From Sphingobacteriales bacterium (GTDB lineage Bacteria > Bacteroidota > Bacteroidia > Chitinophagales > Chitinophagaceae): a stretch of 42,895 bases of DNA. The position numbers and the translations under genes were made by a program. Each line of letters begins with the position of its first letter. Positions within the stretch are counted from its first letter, which is position 1. The notes below the pieces were generated by a model that searched no databases, was not told the DNA's origin, and worked only from the letters and a program-made list of their open reading frames with translations. The stretch covers positions 1-42,895 of the forward strand of contig JAHEEX010000005.1 of the NCBI GenBank assembly GCA_024640465.1, in the 5' to 3' direction. Shown here piece after piece: positions 8,861 through 17,548 of this stretch.

Positions 8861-9813
8861 TACACCAGTTCCTTCACCGTCTTCCAAATCACCTTCGGCT
8901 TACCCAGCGTATAATAATGTAATACCGGAACACCTGCTTTTTTGAGTTCCCTGGATTGTGCAATCAGCCATTCGGTTCCAACCTTTTCACAATCCTCATC
9001 TGTTTTGCAGCGCTGAATTTCATTGCTGAGATCAGTAGGAATATCCACATGAAAAGTCCGTGGAATGACATTCAGCTGTTTTTTATTGGTGATTGGTTTT
9101 AAACCCGGTATGATGGGAATCGTAATTCCTTCGGCCCGGCAATGATCTACAAATGCAAAGTATTTTGAGTTGTCGAAGAACATTTGGGTTACGATATATT
9201 CTGCACCTGCAGCCACTTTGGCTTTCAGGAAATCCATATCGGATTTAAGGTTTGGCGCTTCAAAATGTTTCTCCGGATAACCGGCAATGCCTATACAGAA
9301 ATGAGTCCTGAAACCTTCACGGATATCTTCTTCCAGGTAAATTCCATGGTTAAGATCAACTGTTTGTTTCAACAGGTCAATGGCATATCTGTTTCCATCT
9401 GGTTCTGGTTCAAAGGAGGCTTCATTTTTGGTAGCATCACCACGGAGTACCAGCACATTATCAATACCCAGGAAGTTCAGGTCGATCAAAGCATCTTCCG
9501 TTTCCCTTTTGGTAAAACCGCCGCAGATAAGGTGCGGTACGGCATCAATCTTATAATGGTTCATGATGGCCGCGCAAATTCCCACCGTTCCGGGCCTTTT
9601 GCGTATTTCCACTTTTTCAAAAGTGCCATCGGCCTTTTTCTTGAAGATCTGCTCACTGCGGTGATAGGTTACATTAATGAAGGAAGGTTTGAATTCCATC
9701 AAAGGGTCAAGGTGGTTATAGATCGAGTTGATGGTTTTCCCTTTTAAGGGTGGCAGGATCTCAAAAGAAACCAATGTGTCTTTGGCCTGGTTGATATGGT
9801 CGATAACTTTCAT
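8860..9813 (-). CDS. metF: Methylenetetrahydrofolate reductase
   Basis: 317 residues, close to the usual bacterial MetF length. It reduces 5,10-methylene-THF to 5-methyl-THF with FAD, supplying methyl groups for methionine synthesis in the cytoplasm. Diagnostic segments are LVSFEILPPLKGKTI (the catalytic Glu is in this SFE motif), FINVTYHRSEQ, VPHLICGGFTKRETEDALI, NVLVLRGD, FCIGIAGYPEKH and IVTQMFFDNSKYF. It is a lone minus-strand gene, divergent from lptB with a 170-nt gap. No SAM riboswitch that I can recognise is present in that gap. Confidence in function is high. Confidence 0.96.
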   Translation of the reverse strand: MKVIDHINQAKDTLVSFEILPPLKGKTINSIYNHLDPLMEFKPSFINVTYHRSEQIFKKKADGTFEKVEIRKRPGTVGICAAIMNHYKIDAVPHLICGGFTKRETEDALIDLNFLGIDNVLVLRGDATKNEASFEPEPDGNRYAIDLLKQTVDLNHGIYLEEDIREGFRTHFCIGIAGYPEKHFEAPNLKSDMDFLKAKVAAGAEYIVTQMFFDNSKYFAFVDHCRAEGITIPIIPGLKPITNKKQLNVIPRTFHVDIPTDLSNEIQRCKTDEDCEKVGTEWLIAQSRELKKAGVPVLHYYTLGKPKVIWKTVKELV

Positions 9814-9919
9814 CTAACGTAACTTTTTTTACTTTACAGGTGCAAAATAAGCTAAGATTGACGGTTAATACAAATCTGTTAAAGCGATGGCCTTGATTAT
9901 TTCTCCCCGTTAACTTCCT

Positions 9920-9927
9920 TATTTTTG
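9920..9927 (+). promoter_or_regulatory. Putative -7 box upstream of lptB (TATTTTTG)
   Basis: TATTTTTG matches TAnnTTTG. A TTG at 9893-9895 is a possible -33 element but the spacing of 24 nt is a little long. The 57 nt between the box and the lptB ATG would be a normal 5' UTR. Confidence 0.35.
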
Positions 9928-9983
9928 TTACTCATTCTGTTGAGGATGGCTATTGTGCCTCCGGAACAGCCATATAAAAACAC

Positions 9984-10769
9984 ATGGATTTAATCATTCA
10001 TACCAGGGACCTCGTTAAGAAATATCGTAACCGGACCGTTGTAAACCAGGTTTCCGTTGAGGTTAAACAAGGCGAGATCGTTGGACTTTTAGGGCCTAAC
10101 GGTGCGGGAAAAACGACTACTTTTTATATGGTGGTGGGCCTGGTTAAGCCAGATGAAGGCGAGGTTTACCTGAACGACCTGAATAACACCAAACTGCCTA
10201 TGTATAAAAGGGCCCAGATGGGGATTGGTTATCTGCCGCAGGAAGCCTCCGTTTTTCGGAAGTTAAGCGTGGAAGACAATATTTCCGCTGTGCTGGAAAT
10301 GACGAAACTCAGCAGGCAGCAGCAAAGAGATAAACTGGAGGACCTGCTGAATGAATTCAGGCTGACCCATGTTCGGAAAAATAACGGTGATTCCTTAAGT
10401 GGCGGGGAAAGAAGGCGTACAGAAATTGCACGGGCGCTGGCTGTTGACCCTAAATTTATCCTGTTGGATGAGCCTTTTGCAGGGGTTGATCCCATTGCCG
10501 TAGAAGACATCCAAACTGTAGTCGCCCGGTTAAAATATAAGAATATCGGTATTCTCATCACCGATCATAATGTAAATGAAACCCTGTCTATTTGCGACAG
10601 GGCATACCTGCTCATAGAAGGGAAGATTTTCAAGCATGGTACGGCCGAAGAACTAGCGGAAGACGAACAGGTTCGCAGGTTATACCTTGGGCGGAATTTT
10701 GAACTCAAAAGAAAAGATTATCTTCACGAAGAAGCCCGGCTGGATAGCCTTAGCTCAGAAAATCCCTGA
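9984..10769 (+). CDS. lptB: LPS export ABC transporter ATP-binding protein LptB
   Basis: 261 residues. It is the cytoplasmic ATPase that powers the LptBFGC complex moving lipopolysaccharide from the inner membrane toward the outer membrane. Walker A is [10 protein letters not shown] (from residue 37), the Q-loop region is [20 protein letters not shown] (a close LptB signature), the ABC signature is [16 protein letters not shown], Walker B is [13 protein letters not shown], and the switch His is in [11 protein letters not shown]. The C-terminal ~20 residues are a little longer than in E. coli LptB. lptF/G/C/A are not nearby. It is followed 54 nt downstream by the GH3 gene on the same strand. 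Confidence 0.95.
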   Translation: MDLIIHTRDLVKKYRNRTVVNQVSVEVKQGEIVGLLGPNGAGKTTTFYMVVGLVKPDEGEVYLNDLNNTKLPMYKRAQMGIGYLPQEASVFRKLSVEDNISAVLEMTKLSRQQQRDKLEDLLNEFRLTHVRKNNGDSLSGGERRRTEIARALAVDPKFILLDEPFAGVDPIAVEDIQTVVARLKYKNIGILITDHNVNETLSICDRAYLLIEGKIFKHGTAEELAEDEQVRRLYLGRNFELKRKDYLHEEARLDSLSSENP

Positions 10770-10823
10770 CCCATACTGAAAGGATGAATCCCGGATGCTG
10801 ACTACCTAAAAAGTAACATTTAC

Positions 10824-12335
10824 ATGAAATTACTTAGTCCCGCCATTTCCCGCCTGGCCCGTTTGCGCATGTGGCGTATTGATGCCACCACTGCACATCC
10901 GTTGGAAGCCCAGCGGGAGGTATTACAGGACCTTGTTACATCGGCTCAATACACTGAATTCGGGCGCAAGTATAATTTCAACAAACTCTTTTCACTTAAA
11001 GCTTTTAAGGAAGCGGTTCCCATTCATGAATATGAAGATCTAAAACCTTATGTAGAAAGGATCATGAACGGAGAGCAGCAAATTTTGTGGAACACTCCGG
11101 TTAACTGGTTTGCAAAAAGCAGTGGCACCACATCAGATAAAAGCAAGTTCATTCCTGTGAGCCAGGAGAGCCTGGAAGACAATCATTTTAAGGCAGCCAA
11201 GGATGTGCTGACCCTGTATTATAATTTTTACCCCGAATCAGACCTGCTCACCGGAAAAGGCCTTGTCATCGGGGGAAGCCATACCATTCATCGTTTCAAT
11301 GATGAAACCCATTATGGCGACCTGAGCGCTGTATTACTCCAAAATTCTCCATTTTGGGGAAGCTGGATAAGGACACCGGAGTTAAGTATAGCGTTGATGG
11401 ATGAGTGGGAGTCAAAGATTGAAAAACTGGCACAGAATACCATTCTCGAAAACGTGACCTCTATTTCAGGTGTACCTACCTGGACATTGGTTTTGTTCCA
11501 GCGGATCCTGGAAATAACGGGCAAGAAAAACATTCGTGAAGTGTGGCCGCAACTGGAAGTATATATGCATGGAGGGGTCTCATTTGTGCCATACAAAGAG
11601 CAGTTCCGTAAACTCATCGGAGCGGATATTCATTACCTGGAAATGTACAATGCCAGCGAAGGATTTTTTGCAGCGCAGGACCAACCCGGTGAAGAAGGGA
11701 TGTTGCTATTTCTGGACCATGGCATTTTTTATGAATTTATGCCTGTTGAAGAGTATGGAAAATCCCATCCGCAAACAATCGGACTGGATGATGTAGAAAT
11801 AGGCCGGCAGTATGCACCTGTTATCAGTACTAACGGAGGGTTATGGCGGTATCTTATTGGTGATACCATTCAGTTTACAACCAGGTATCCATTCCGCATT
11901 AAGGTTAGCGGCCGCCTGAAGCATTATATCAATGCGTTTGGGGAAGAGCTCATTGCAGATAATGCAGACAAGGCCATTGCTCATGCCTGTATGCAAACAG
12001 GCGCTATCGTTAAAGACTACACTGCCGGTCCTGTGTATTTCAGCGAGGGGAATAACGGCGCCCATGAGTGGCTTATCGAGTTTGAAAAAGAACCCGTTAA
12101 CCTGCCCTTTTTCATTTATGAACTGGATACGGCATTGAAAAGCCTGAACAGTGACTATGAAGCAAAAAGATATAAAGACATTGCCTTGCGATTACCCATC
12201 GTTCATGCTATGCGCCCGGGAATTTTTACAGAGTGGCTTAAACAAAAAAATAAACTGGGCGGACAACATAAAGTACCGAGGTTAAGTAACGATCGAAAAT
12301 ATATTGATGAAATCTTGTCGATCATAAAAGCCTGA
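10824..12335 (+). CDS. GH3-family acyl-acid-amido synthetase-like protein
   Basis: 503 residues, in line with bacterial members of the GH3 (auxin-responsive promoter) family in the adenylate-forming superfamily. The ATP-binding signature is NWFAKSSGTTSDKSKFIPVS near residue 95. Other family segments are VWPQLEVYMHGGVSF, YLEMYNASEGFFAAQDQ and the hinge/C-terminal part with YRFRIKVSGRLKHYINAFGEEL-like order (FRIKVSGRLKHYINAFGEE). Plant members conjugate amino acids to hormones; the bacterial substrate is unknown. It is cytoplasmic with no signal peptide. It lies between lptB and a fabG-like gene and may be transcribed with lptB. Confidence 0.92.
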   Translation: MKLLSPAISRLARLRMWRIDATTAHPLEAQREVLQDLVTSAQYTEFGRKYNFNKLFSLKAFKEAVPIHEYEDLKPYVERIMNGEQQILWNTPVNWFAKSSGTTSDKSKFIPVSQESLEDNHFKAAKDVLTLYYNFYPESDLLTGKGLVIGGSHTIHRFNDETHYGDLSAVLLQNSPFWGSWIRTPELSIALMDEWESKIEKLAQNTILENVTSISGVPTWTLVLFQRILEITGKKNIREVWPQLEVYMHGGVSFVPYKEQFRKLIGADIHYLEMYNASEGFFAAQDQPGEEGMLLFLDHGIFYEFMPVEEYGKSHPQTIGLDDVEIGRQYAPVISTNGGLWRYLIGDTIQFTTRYPFRIKVSGRLKHYINAFGEELIADNADKAIAHACMQTGAIVKDYTAGPVYFSEGNNGAHEWLIEFEKEPVNLPFFIYELDTALKSLNSDYEAKRYKDIALRLPIVHAMRPGIFTEWLKQKNKLGGQHKVPRLSNDRKYIDEILSIIKA

Positions 12336-12442
12336 TGAAGCTTTTATTTTGAACACATCAATGAAAAGTAATCTGTTACTTCAATTTCTGTTATCCCATC
12401 TTTATTTTATATTGCAGCCATTAATCGAAAACAGCTATCATC

Positions 12443-13198
12443 ATGAAATTGCTTGAAAATAAAATTGCCATTGTAACGGGTGCAGCCCGGGGAATTGGGG
12501 AAGCCATTGCACTCAAACTGGCAGAACATGGAGCACATATTGCGTTTACCTATGTAAGCGACAGCAGCGCAGAAAAAGCCGCTGCGCTGGAATCCAGGCT
12601 GTCTGCCCTGGGTGTGAAAGCTAAAGCATGGAAAAGCAATGCCGGGGATTTTACACAATCAGAGCAGTTTGTTGCAGAAGTAATAAAAGAATTTGGTACG
12701 GTAGATGTTTGTGTTAATAATGCAGGCATCTCAAAAGATAACCTCTTATTAAGGATGACACCTGAGCAATGGGATGAAGTGATGGACATCAATCTGAAAA
12801 GTGTTTTTAATATGACCAAACAAGTGATCCGTCCGATGATGAAAGCCAAAAAAGGATCGATCATTAATATGAGTTCGATTATAGGTATCCGCGGCAATGC
12901 CGGCCAATCGAGTTATGCGGCCAGTAAAGCCGGTATCATAGGTTTCACCAAATCCATTGCACATGAACTGGGTAGCAGGAATATCCGCTGCAATGCAATT
13001 GCGCCAGGGTTTATCGAAACCGATATGACCCATTACCTGAAAGACGGAGATGCGTCAAAAGCATTTTTGGAAAAAATTCCATTGGGCCGTTTTGGCTCAT
13101 CAGAAGAAGTTGGAAACACAACACTTTTCCTTGCTTCAGATCTTAGTTCTTATGTTACAGGACAGGTGCTAAGTGTTTGTGGTGGCCTGAATATATAA
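12443..13198 (+). CDS. fabG: 3-oxoacyl-ACP reductase (FabG-type SDR)
   Basis: 251 residues, a classical short-chain dehydrogenase that reduces 3-oxoacyl-ACP with NADPH in fatty acid elongation. Visible elements are the TGAARGIGEAIA nucleotide-binding motif (residues 12-23), the NNAGIS motif, the MSSIIG catalytic Ser around 144-145, YAASK with Tyr158 and Lys162, and the IAPGFIETDMT loop. The C-terminus SYVTGQVLSVCGGLNI is FabG-like. Because many SDRs share these motifs, fabG is the best but not a proven name; a second fabG near fabD/acpP may exist outside this window. 107 nt of non-coding DNA separates it from the GH3 gene. Confidence 0.85.
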   Translation: MKLLENKIAIVTGAARGIGEAIALKLAEHGAHIAFTYVSDSSAEKAAALESRLSALGVKAKAWKSNAGDFTQSEQFVAEVIKEFGTVDVCVNNAGISKDNLLLRMTPEQWDEVMDINLKSVFNMTKQVIRPMMKAKKGSIINMSSIIGIRGNAGQSSYAASKAGIIGFTKSIAHELGSRNIRCNAIAPGFIETDMTHYLKDGDASKAFLEKIPLGRFGSSEEVGNTTLFLASDLSSYVTGQVLSVCGGLNI

Positions 13199-13313
13199 TC
13201 CATTGCCTAAATCATTTATTGTTAATTCAAATGAGTCAATTTTACATCAGGCAGCATTAAATATGCGGGCAAAAGTATTCAGTAAATAAAATGTGTTTGT
13301 TATTTTAATATTT

Positions 13314-13619
13314 ATGTTGATCAGGAAAATATTTGTTGGATTTTTTATATTGCTGTTTAGCTTTCAGCTGGCACCTGTTCATCAGATTGGCTCACTTTTA
13401 TTCAGTAAAAAGATCACAGAAGAAATACTTCAGGGCCAGGAGTCTGAACAAATCAAGTATCCGGATGATAGTATTAATAACCTTATATCTGGTCAATATC
13501 TTTTTTTTCAAAATTACCTTACGTCGAATTTATCGCTGTTTGATAAGGCATTAACAGTTCGAGTTATTACACGAACATCAGATGATATTCAAACACCTCC
13601 TCCAAATAATATCGGGTAA
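13314..13619 (+). CDS. Small membrane-anchored or exported protein of unknown function
   Basis: 101 residues from the ATG at 13314 (a GTG at 13293 would add seven residues). The N-terminus is a hydrophobic signal or anchor (KIFVGFFILLFSFQLAP), followed by VHQIGSLLFSKKITEEI, a polar middle and the end DDIQTPPPNNIG. I recall similar small proteins with an APxxQxG start and a TPPPN end beside ion-transport genes in Bacteroidota, but I know no function. It stands 49 nt upstream of the SulP start and runs in the same direction, so it is probably the first gene of the SulP-carbonic anhydrase operon. Confidence 0.62.
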   Translation: MLIRKIFVGFFILLFSFQLAPVHQIGSLLFSKKITEEILQGQESEQIKYPDDSINNLISGQYLFFQNYLTSNLSLFDKALTVRVITRTSDDIQTPPPNNIG

Positions 13620-13668
13620 TTTTTCTTTTTTTATCTTGTCTTTTATTCTAACTAATTTATCGTTACAC

Positions 13669-15264
13669 ATGAAGTACCTGTTTAAAACGGTCAAAAATGA
13701 TGTGCCGGCATCAATTGTTGTATTGCTGGTAGCATTGCCACTTTGTCTTGGGATTGCCCTGGGATCTAAAGCGCCTTTGTTTTCAGGCATCATTGCCGGT
13801 ATTGTAGGTGGAATCGTAATTGGATTTTTAAGCGGATCACCGCTGAGTGTAAGTGGGCCCGCCGCCGGTCTTACCGTTATAGTTGCCACAGCTATAGGAC
13901 GGCTACCCAATTTTGAAGCATTCCTGTTGGCTGTTGTATTGGCAGGGATTATCCAGGTGGTGTTTGGATTCTTAAAAGCCGGTGTTCTCGGGGATTTTGT
14001 TCCCAACTCTGTTATCAAAGGCATGCTTGCGGCGATTGGTATCATTCTAATCCTAAAACAGTTTCCACACCTGGTAGGGTATGACAGCGACTACCTGGGC
14101 GATGAAAGTTTTAGCCAGGTTGATAATGAAAATACTTTCTCAGGTCTTTTTAGCTCAATAGCACATTTCACACCTGCAGCCATGATAATAGGAGGTATTT
14201 CCTTAACCATCCTGGTCATCTGGGAATGGCCAGCGTTTAAAAAATTCAAATTTATACAACTGGTACCAGGTCCGCTTATGGTGGTATTTTTGGGTGTTTT
14301 GGTAAATGAATTTTTTAAGCGGGGGGAGCCAGGATTTGCATTACAGCAGGAACACCTGGTAAGCCTGCCTGTGGCTGGTCATTTTTCTGATTTTGTAGGA
14401 TTTCTTTCATTTCCTGATTTTTCTTATTTGAATAACCCGGTTGTCTGGAGTACTGCCATAACATTGGCTATTGTAGCAAGTCTTGAAACATTATTAAGTA
14501 TTGAAGCGATCGATAAACTGGATCCTTATAAAAGGGTAACGCCTACCAACCGGGAACTCAAGGCTCAGGGAATTGGAAATATAGCATCAGGGTTGATTGG
14601 TGGCTTACCACTTACATCGGTAATTGTACGAAGCTCTGCTAATGTGAATGCTGGCGGCAGGAGTAAACTTTCTACCATCCTGCATGGTTTTTTAATGTTA
14701 TTGTGTGTTCTGTTTATTCCAATTTTGCTGAATAAAATTCCTCTTTCAGCTCTTGCCGCCATACTGATCTTTACCGGGTATAAACTGGTAAAAATCCCTA
14801 TGCTGAAAGAATTTTACCAGAAAGGCTGGGACCAGTTCGTGCCTTTTATTGTTACCATACTGGCGATTCTCTTTACGGATCTTTTAGTAGGAATATTGAT
14901 TGGTATTTTAGTTGGACTATTTTATATGATCCGAAGCAATTTCCAAACCTCTGTTTTTATGATCAACGATAATGCTAATTATCTTGTCCGGTTGAGAAAG
15001 GATGTATCTTTTTTGAACAAGCCCCTTGTAAAAAGTAAACTGGAATCCATACCGGAAAATTCCTTTGTAATAATTGATGCTTCCAGGGCGGACTTTATTG
15101 ATAAGGATGTGATTGAAGTGATAAATGAATACCTGGCACATGCGCACCTTAAAAATATAAAAGTAGAAATCAAAAAGAGCCTGCACAAACCTATGCACCT
15201 CTTATTTAAAGTGCCCGGCGAAGTTCTGGAAACTCCGCTTGCTTTTTCAATCTCAAATCATTAA
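13669..15264 (+). CDS. SulP-family inorganic anion transporter, probable bicarbonate/anion transporter
   Basis: 531 residues from the ATG at 13669 ([11 protein letters not shown]). An in-frame upstream ATG at 13582 would add 29 hydrophobic residues and overlap the small gene, so I prefer 13669. About 10-14 membrane segments (residues ~15-430) include the SulP signatures [39 protein letters not shown] and [20 protein letters not shown] short C-terminal STAS-like domain starts near residue 445 ([20 protein letters not shown]). It is followed 10 nt later by a beta-carbonic anhydrase, a pairing known for SulP bicarbonate transporters. Bicarbonate as substrate is an inference from this context; sulfate is the alternative. 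Confidence 0.92.
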   Translation: MKYLFKTVKNDVPASIVVLLVALPLCLGIALGSKAPLFSGIIAGIVGGIVIGFLSGSPLSVSGPAAGLTVIVATAIGRLPNFEAFLLAVVLAGIIQVVFGFLKAGVLGDFVPNSVIKGMLAAIGIILILKQFPHLVGYDSDYLGDESFSQVDNENTFSGLFSSIAHFTPAAMIIGGISLTILVIWEWPAFKKFKFIQLVPGPLMVVFLGVLVNEFFKRGEPGFALQQEHLVSLPVAGHFSDFVGFLSFPDFSYLNNPVVWSTAITLAIVASLETLLSIEAIDKLDPYKRVTPTNRELKAQGIGNIASGLIGGLPLTSVIVRSSANVNAGGRSKLSTILHGFLMLLCVLFIPILLNKIPLSALAAILIFTGYKLVKIPMLKEFYQKGWDQFVPFIVTILAILFTDLLVGILIGILVGLFYMIRSNFQTSVFMINDNANYLVRLRKDVSFLNKPLVKSKLESIPENSFVIIDASRADFIDKDVIEVINEYLAHAHLKNIKVEIKKSLHKPMHLLFKVPGEVLETPLAFSISNH

Positions 15265-15274
15265 CCTGCATATT

Positions 15275-15907
15275 ATGAAAATTTACGAAAAACTTCTTTT
15301 GGAAAATAAAGCCTGGGCCGCAGAAAAAGTATTGGATGATCCTGATTTTTTTCACAGGCTTGAGCATATTCAGTCTCCTGAGTTTTTATGGATCGGCTGC
15401 AGCGACAGCCGGGTACCGGCTAATGAAATTACCGGCACACAGCCAGGTGAGATTTTTGTACACCGGAATATTGCCAATATGGTTGTACATACGGATCTCA
15501 ACTTATTATCCGTATTGCAATATGCAGTAGAAGTCTTAAAAGTTAAACATATCATTGTTTGCGGGCACTACGGTTGCGGAGGTGTGAAGGCTGCCATGAC
15601 CAACCACAATTTTGGGATCATTAATAAATGGCTGCGCAATATCAAAGATGTATACCGGATACATCGTGAAGAAATTAATCAGATTTCAGAGGAGGAATTA
15701 CGCTTAAATAAGCTGATTGAACTTAACGTGAAGGAACAAGTGTTGAATTTAGCTAAAACTTCCATCGTTCAAAAAGCCTGGCAAAATGATCATAGGCCTC
15801 ACCTGCATGGATGGGTGTATGGACTGAATAACGGGCTCATAAAACCGATCTTTGAAATGGAAGCTGGCACGCATATAGACCCGATATACGAATTTGACGA
15901 TCTATAA
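15275..15907 (+). CDS. can: Beta-class carbonic anhydrase
   Basis: 210 residues from the ATG at 15275; an upstream in-frame start at 15239 would overlap the SulP gene. It interconverts CO2 and bicarbonate in the cytoplasm. Zinc ligands are Cys42 ([11 protein letters not shown]), His98 and Cys101 (CGHYGCGG), and the Asp44-Arg46 dyad of the CSDSR motif is intact. [10 protein letters not shown] is the usual substrate-pocket segment. Its length and motifs match the E. coli Can/CynT group. Located 10 nt after the SulP transporter stop, it would supply or consume bicarbonate carried by the transporter. Confidence 0.95.
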   Translation: MKIYEKLLLENKAWAAEKVLDDPDFFHRLEHIQSPEFLWIGCSDSRVPANEITGTQPGEIFVHRNIANMVVHTDLNLLSVLQYAVEVLKVKHIIVCGHYGCGGVKAAMTNHNFGIINKWLRNIKDVYRIHREEINQISEEELRLNKLIELNVKEQVLNLAKTSIVQKAWQNDHRPHLHGWVYGLNNGLIKPIFEMEAGTHIDPIYEFDDL

Positions 15908-15913
15908 ATTCGG

Positions 15914-16756
15914 TTATTCCTTTGTGCTAGTATTAATATTTTGTTGTTCCGGTTTATGTTTTCTCCAGTCAGGCGCGTAATAAAAGAATAAACGGATTAC
16001 ATGGCTTGCATTATACTGGTAGCCGCTTAATCTTAACTGGTATATAAACATATATCCAAAATCAAAACTTACTGTTTTGCTGATCGGTTGATTGATGCCT
16101 GCAAAAATCCGGTTTTGCTCAAAATTGCTGTAGACTACGGGCTTGCCAAAATGAAACATGATCTCATCTGCAAAGATCAATTGTGGTAGTTTGGGATTTG
16201 CAAATACCGGAATGCGTGTACTGATCAAATATCGAAACCTGTTGGTAAAGCGATAATTTCCGGTAGGTTCGCCATCTTTAATGGCTTCAATCCACCGTTG
16301 TTCATTCCTGATGCGATGAAGCATTTTTGTTTTTCCCGCAGGATGGGTATAAATAAGTTGCTCGTATATTCTGTTCTCATTTGCGTAATAACCCAGATCC
16401 CGTTGATCTGTGGCCAGCCAGAGATGGGCATAGCCTGCAGCAAGGTGCAGGTTTGGATTGAACCTGTAAGATAATGCGGTGCGGAAAAGATAAAATCCAG
16501 GGTCTTTGATAAAATTATTTCTCCTGGCGTGGAAATCGGCCAATATGCTCCAGTGTTCTGATATACGGGCGTTTAAATTGAAAGAGGTCCAAAATTGAAC
16601 TGTTTCCTTTACTTCCTTCGGCGGTAATTGCTGTGCCTGGATTTTGAAAGGCAGAACAATTGGCAAGACAATGAGTAAAATTATTTTCCAGTCTTTTGAT
16701 TTCTTTATTCTATAAATATGTTTCAAATTCCAGTCTTTGATCTTCAATGATATCAA
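15914..16756 (-). CDS. DUF2490 outer-membrane beta-barrel-like protein
   Basis: 280 residues at most. A hydrophobic signal (IILLIVLPIVLPFKIQAQ) is preceded by a long basic N-terminus. The mature part has alternating beta-strand character with FWTSFNLNARISEHWSILAD, FYLFRTALSYRFNPNLHLAAGY, FRYLISTRIPVF and IFAGINQPISKTVSFDFGYM, fitting the DUF2490 family of presumed outer-membrane barrels. No ATG exists in frame before the signal. The available starts are TTG at 16756 (overlapping the crotonase stop as TTGA), 16747 or 16726. It is convergent with the carbonic anhydrase gene, with stops 6 nt apart. Function is unknown. Confidence 0.8.
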   Translation of the reverse strand: MISLKIKDWNLKHIYRIKKSKDWKIILLIVLPIVLPFKIQAQQLPPKEVKETVQFWTSFNLNARISEHWSILADFHARRNNFIKDPGFYLFRTALSYRFNPNLHLAAGYAHLWLATDQRDLGYYANENRIYEQLIYTHPAGKTKMLHRIRNEQRWIEAIKDGEPTGNYRFTNRFRYLISTRIPVFANPKLPQLIFADEIMFHFGKPVVYSNFEQNRIFAGINQPISKTVSFDFGYMFIYQLRLSGYQYNASHVIRLFFYYAPDWRKHKPEQQNINTSTKE

Positions 16757-17520
16757 ACTTTATTTTTGAACGACGAAATGGCTTTACGGGTAAATTCACT
16801 CATAACAAGCCTGCCACTGATACCCGCTCTTTCATCCAACACGGTATCCCAGTTTTCACACCCTCTCCAGAAAATATTTTTCATCTCTGCCATAGCATCC
16901 GGATTGGATCTGCTAAGGGTTAACGCCAGTCTGGCAATGGATTCATCCATTTCTTCTATGGATGAATGTGTTTCTGCAAAAAGGCCTCTTCTCCTTGCCC
17001 AGTCTGCATTGCGCCACATGGTTGCATCAATGGCCAGTTGAGAAAAAGCGGAAGTACCTATTTTTCTTTCCACTGCCGGTCCAACCACAAAGGGTCCAAT
17101 GCCAACGGCTAATTCACTTAGTTTGATTTCAGCTTTTTCTGTTGCTATGCTATAATCTGCGGCTGATGCCAGGCCCACACCTCCTCCAACACATTTACCC
17201 TGAATCCTGGCGATAATGAATTTGGGACATTTGCGCATGGCATTAATTACAGATGCAAAACCCCTAAAGAATTTTTTTCCTTTTTCGATGCTGTCAATAG
17301 AGATCAGTTCATCAAATGAAGCTCCTGCGCAGAAAGTTTTTTCACCGGCACTTCTTAATACAATCACACTGATCTCCGGGTCGTGTGCGGCATGGTTAAT
17401 TGCTTTGGTCAGTTCTTCAAGTAAGATTCCGGGAAGGGAATTGCTTTGCGGATGGTAAAATTCAATACTGCCCACCTGCTGATGGACAACTGTTTTTACA
17501 TAGCCTTCTGTATCATTCAT
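16753..17520 (-). CDS. Enoyl-CoA hydratase/isomerase (crotonase) family protein
   Basis: 255 residues from ATG 17520 (MNDTEGYVKTVVHQQ); a TTG at 17541 would add seven. The crotonase fold is shown by the oxyanion-hole region SAGEKTFCAGASFDELI, then IQGKCVGGGVGLASAADYSI and KIKLSEL-type strand (AEIKLSELAVGIGPFVVG). Aligned by eye to rat enoyl-CoA hydratase, the second catalytic Glu in LSEL is kept, while the first (GGGxE) position is Gly. It could therefore be an isomerase or another crotonase rather than a plain hydratase. It lies 28 nt after paaZ on the same strand, which suggests a role in aromatic or CoA-thioester degradation, in the manner of PaaF/PaaG. Confidence 0.85.
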   Translation of the reverse strand: MNDTEGYVKTVVHQQVGSIEFYHPQSNSLPGILLEELTKAINHAAHDPEISVIVLRSAGEKTFCAGASFDELISIDSIEKGKKFFRGFASVINAMRKCPKFIIARIQGKCVGGGVGLASAADYSIATEKAEIKLSELAVGIGPFVVGPAVERKIGTSAFSQLAIDATMWRNADWARRRGLFAETHSSIEEMDESIARLALTLSRSNPDAMAEMKNIFWRGCENWDTVLDERAGISGRLVMSEFTRKAISSFKNKV

Positions 17521-17548
17521 GATGCATTTTTTAATTTGCAAAATATGC

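Noticed and set aside
9184-9747. 187-codon plus-strand ORF inside metF
   Set aside because: It lies antisense to a clear metF, has no family-like motifs and is explained by the metF codon pattern.
9814-9983. SAM riboswitch or other aptamer upstream of metF
   Set aside because: The 170-nt metF-lptB gap shows no stem set resembling a known SAM aptamer and no terminator before metF.
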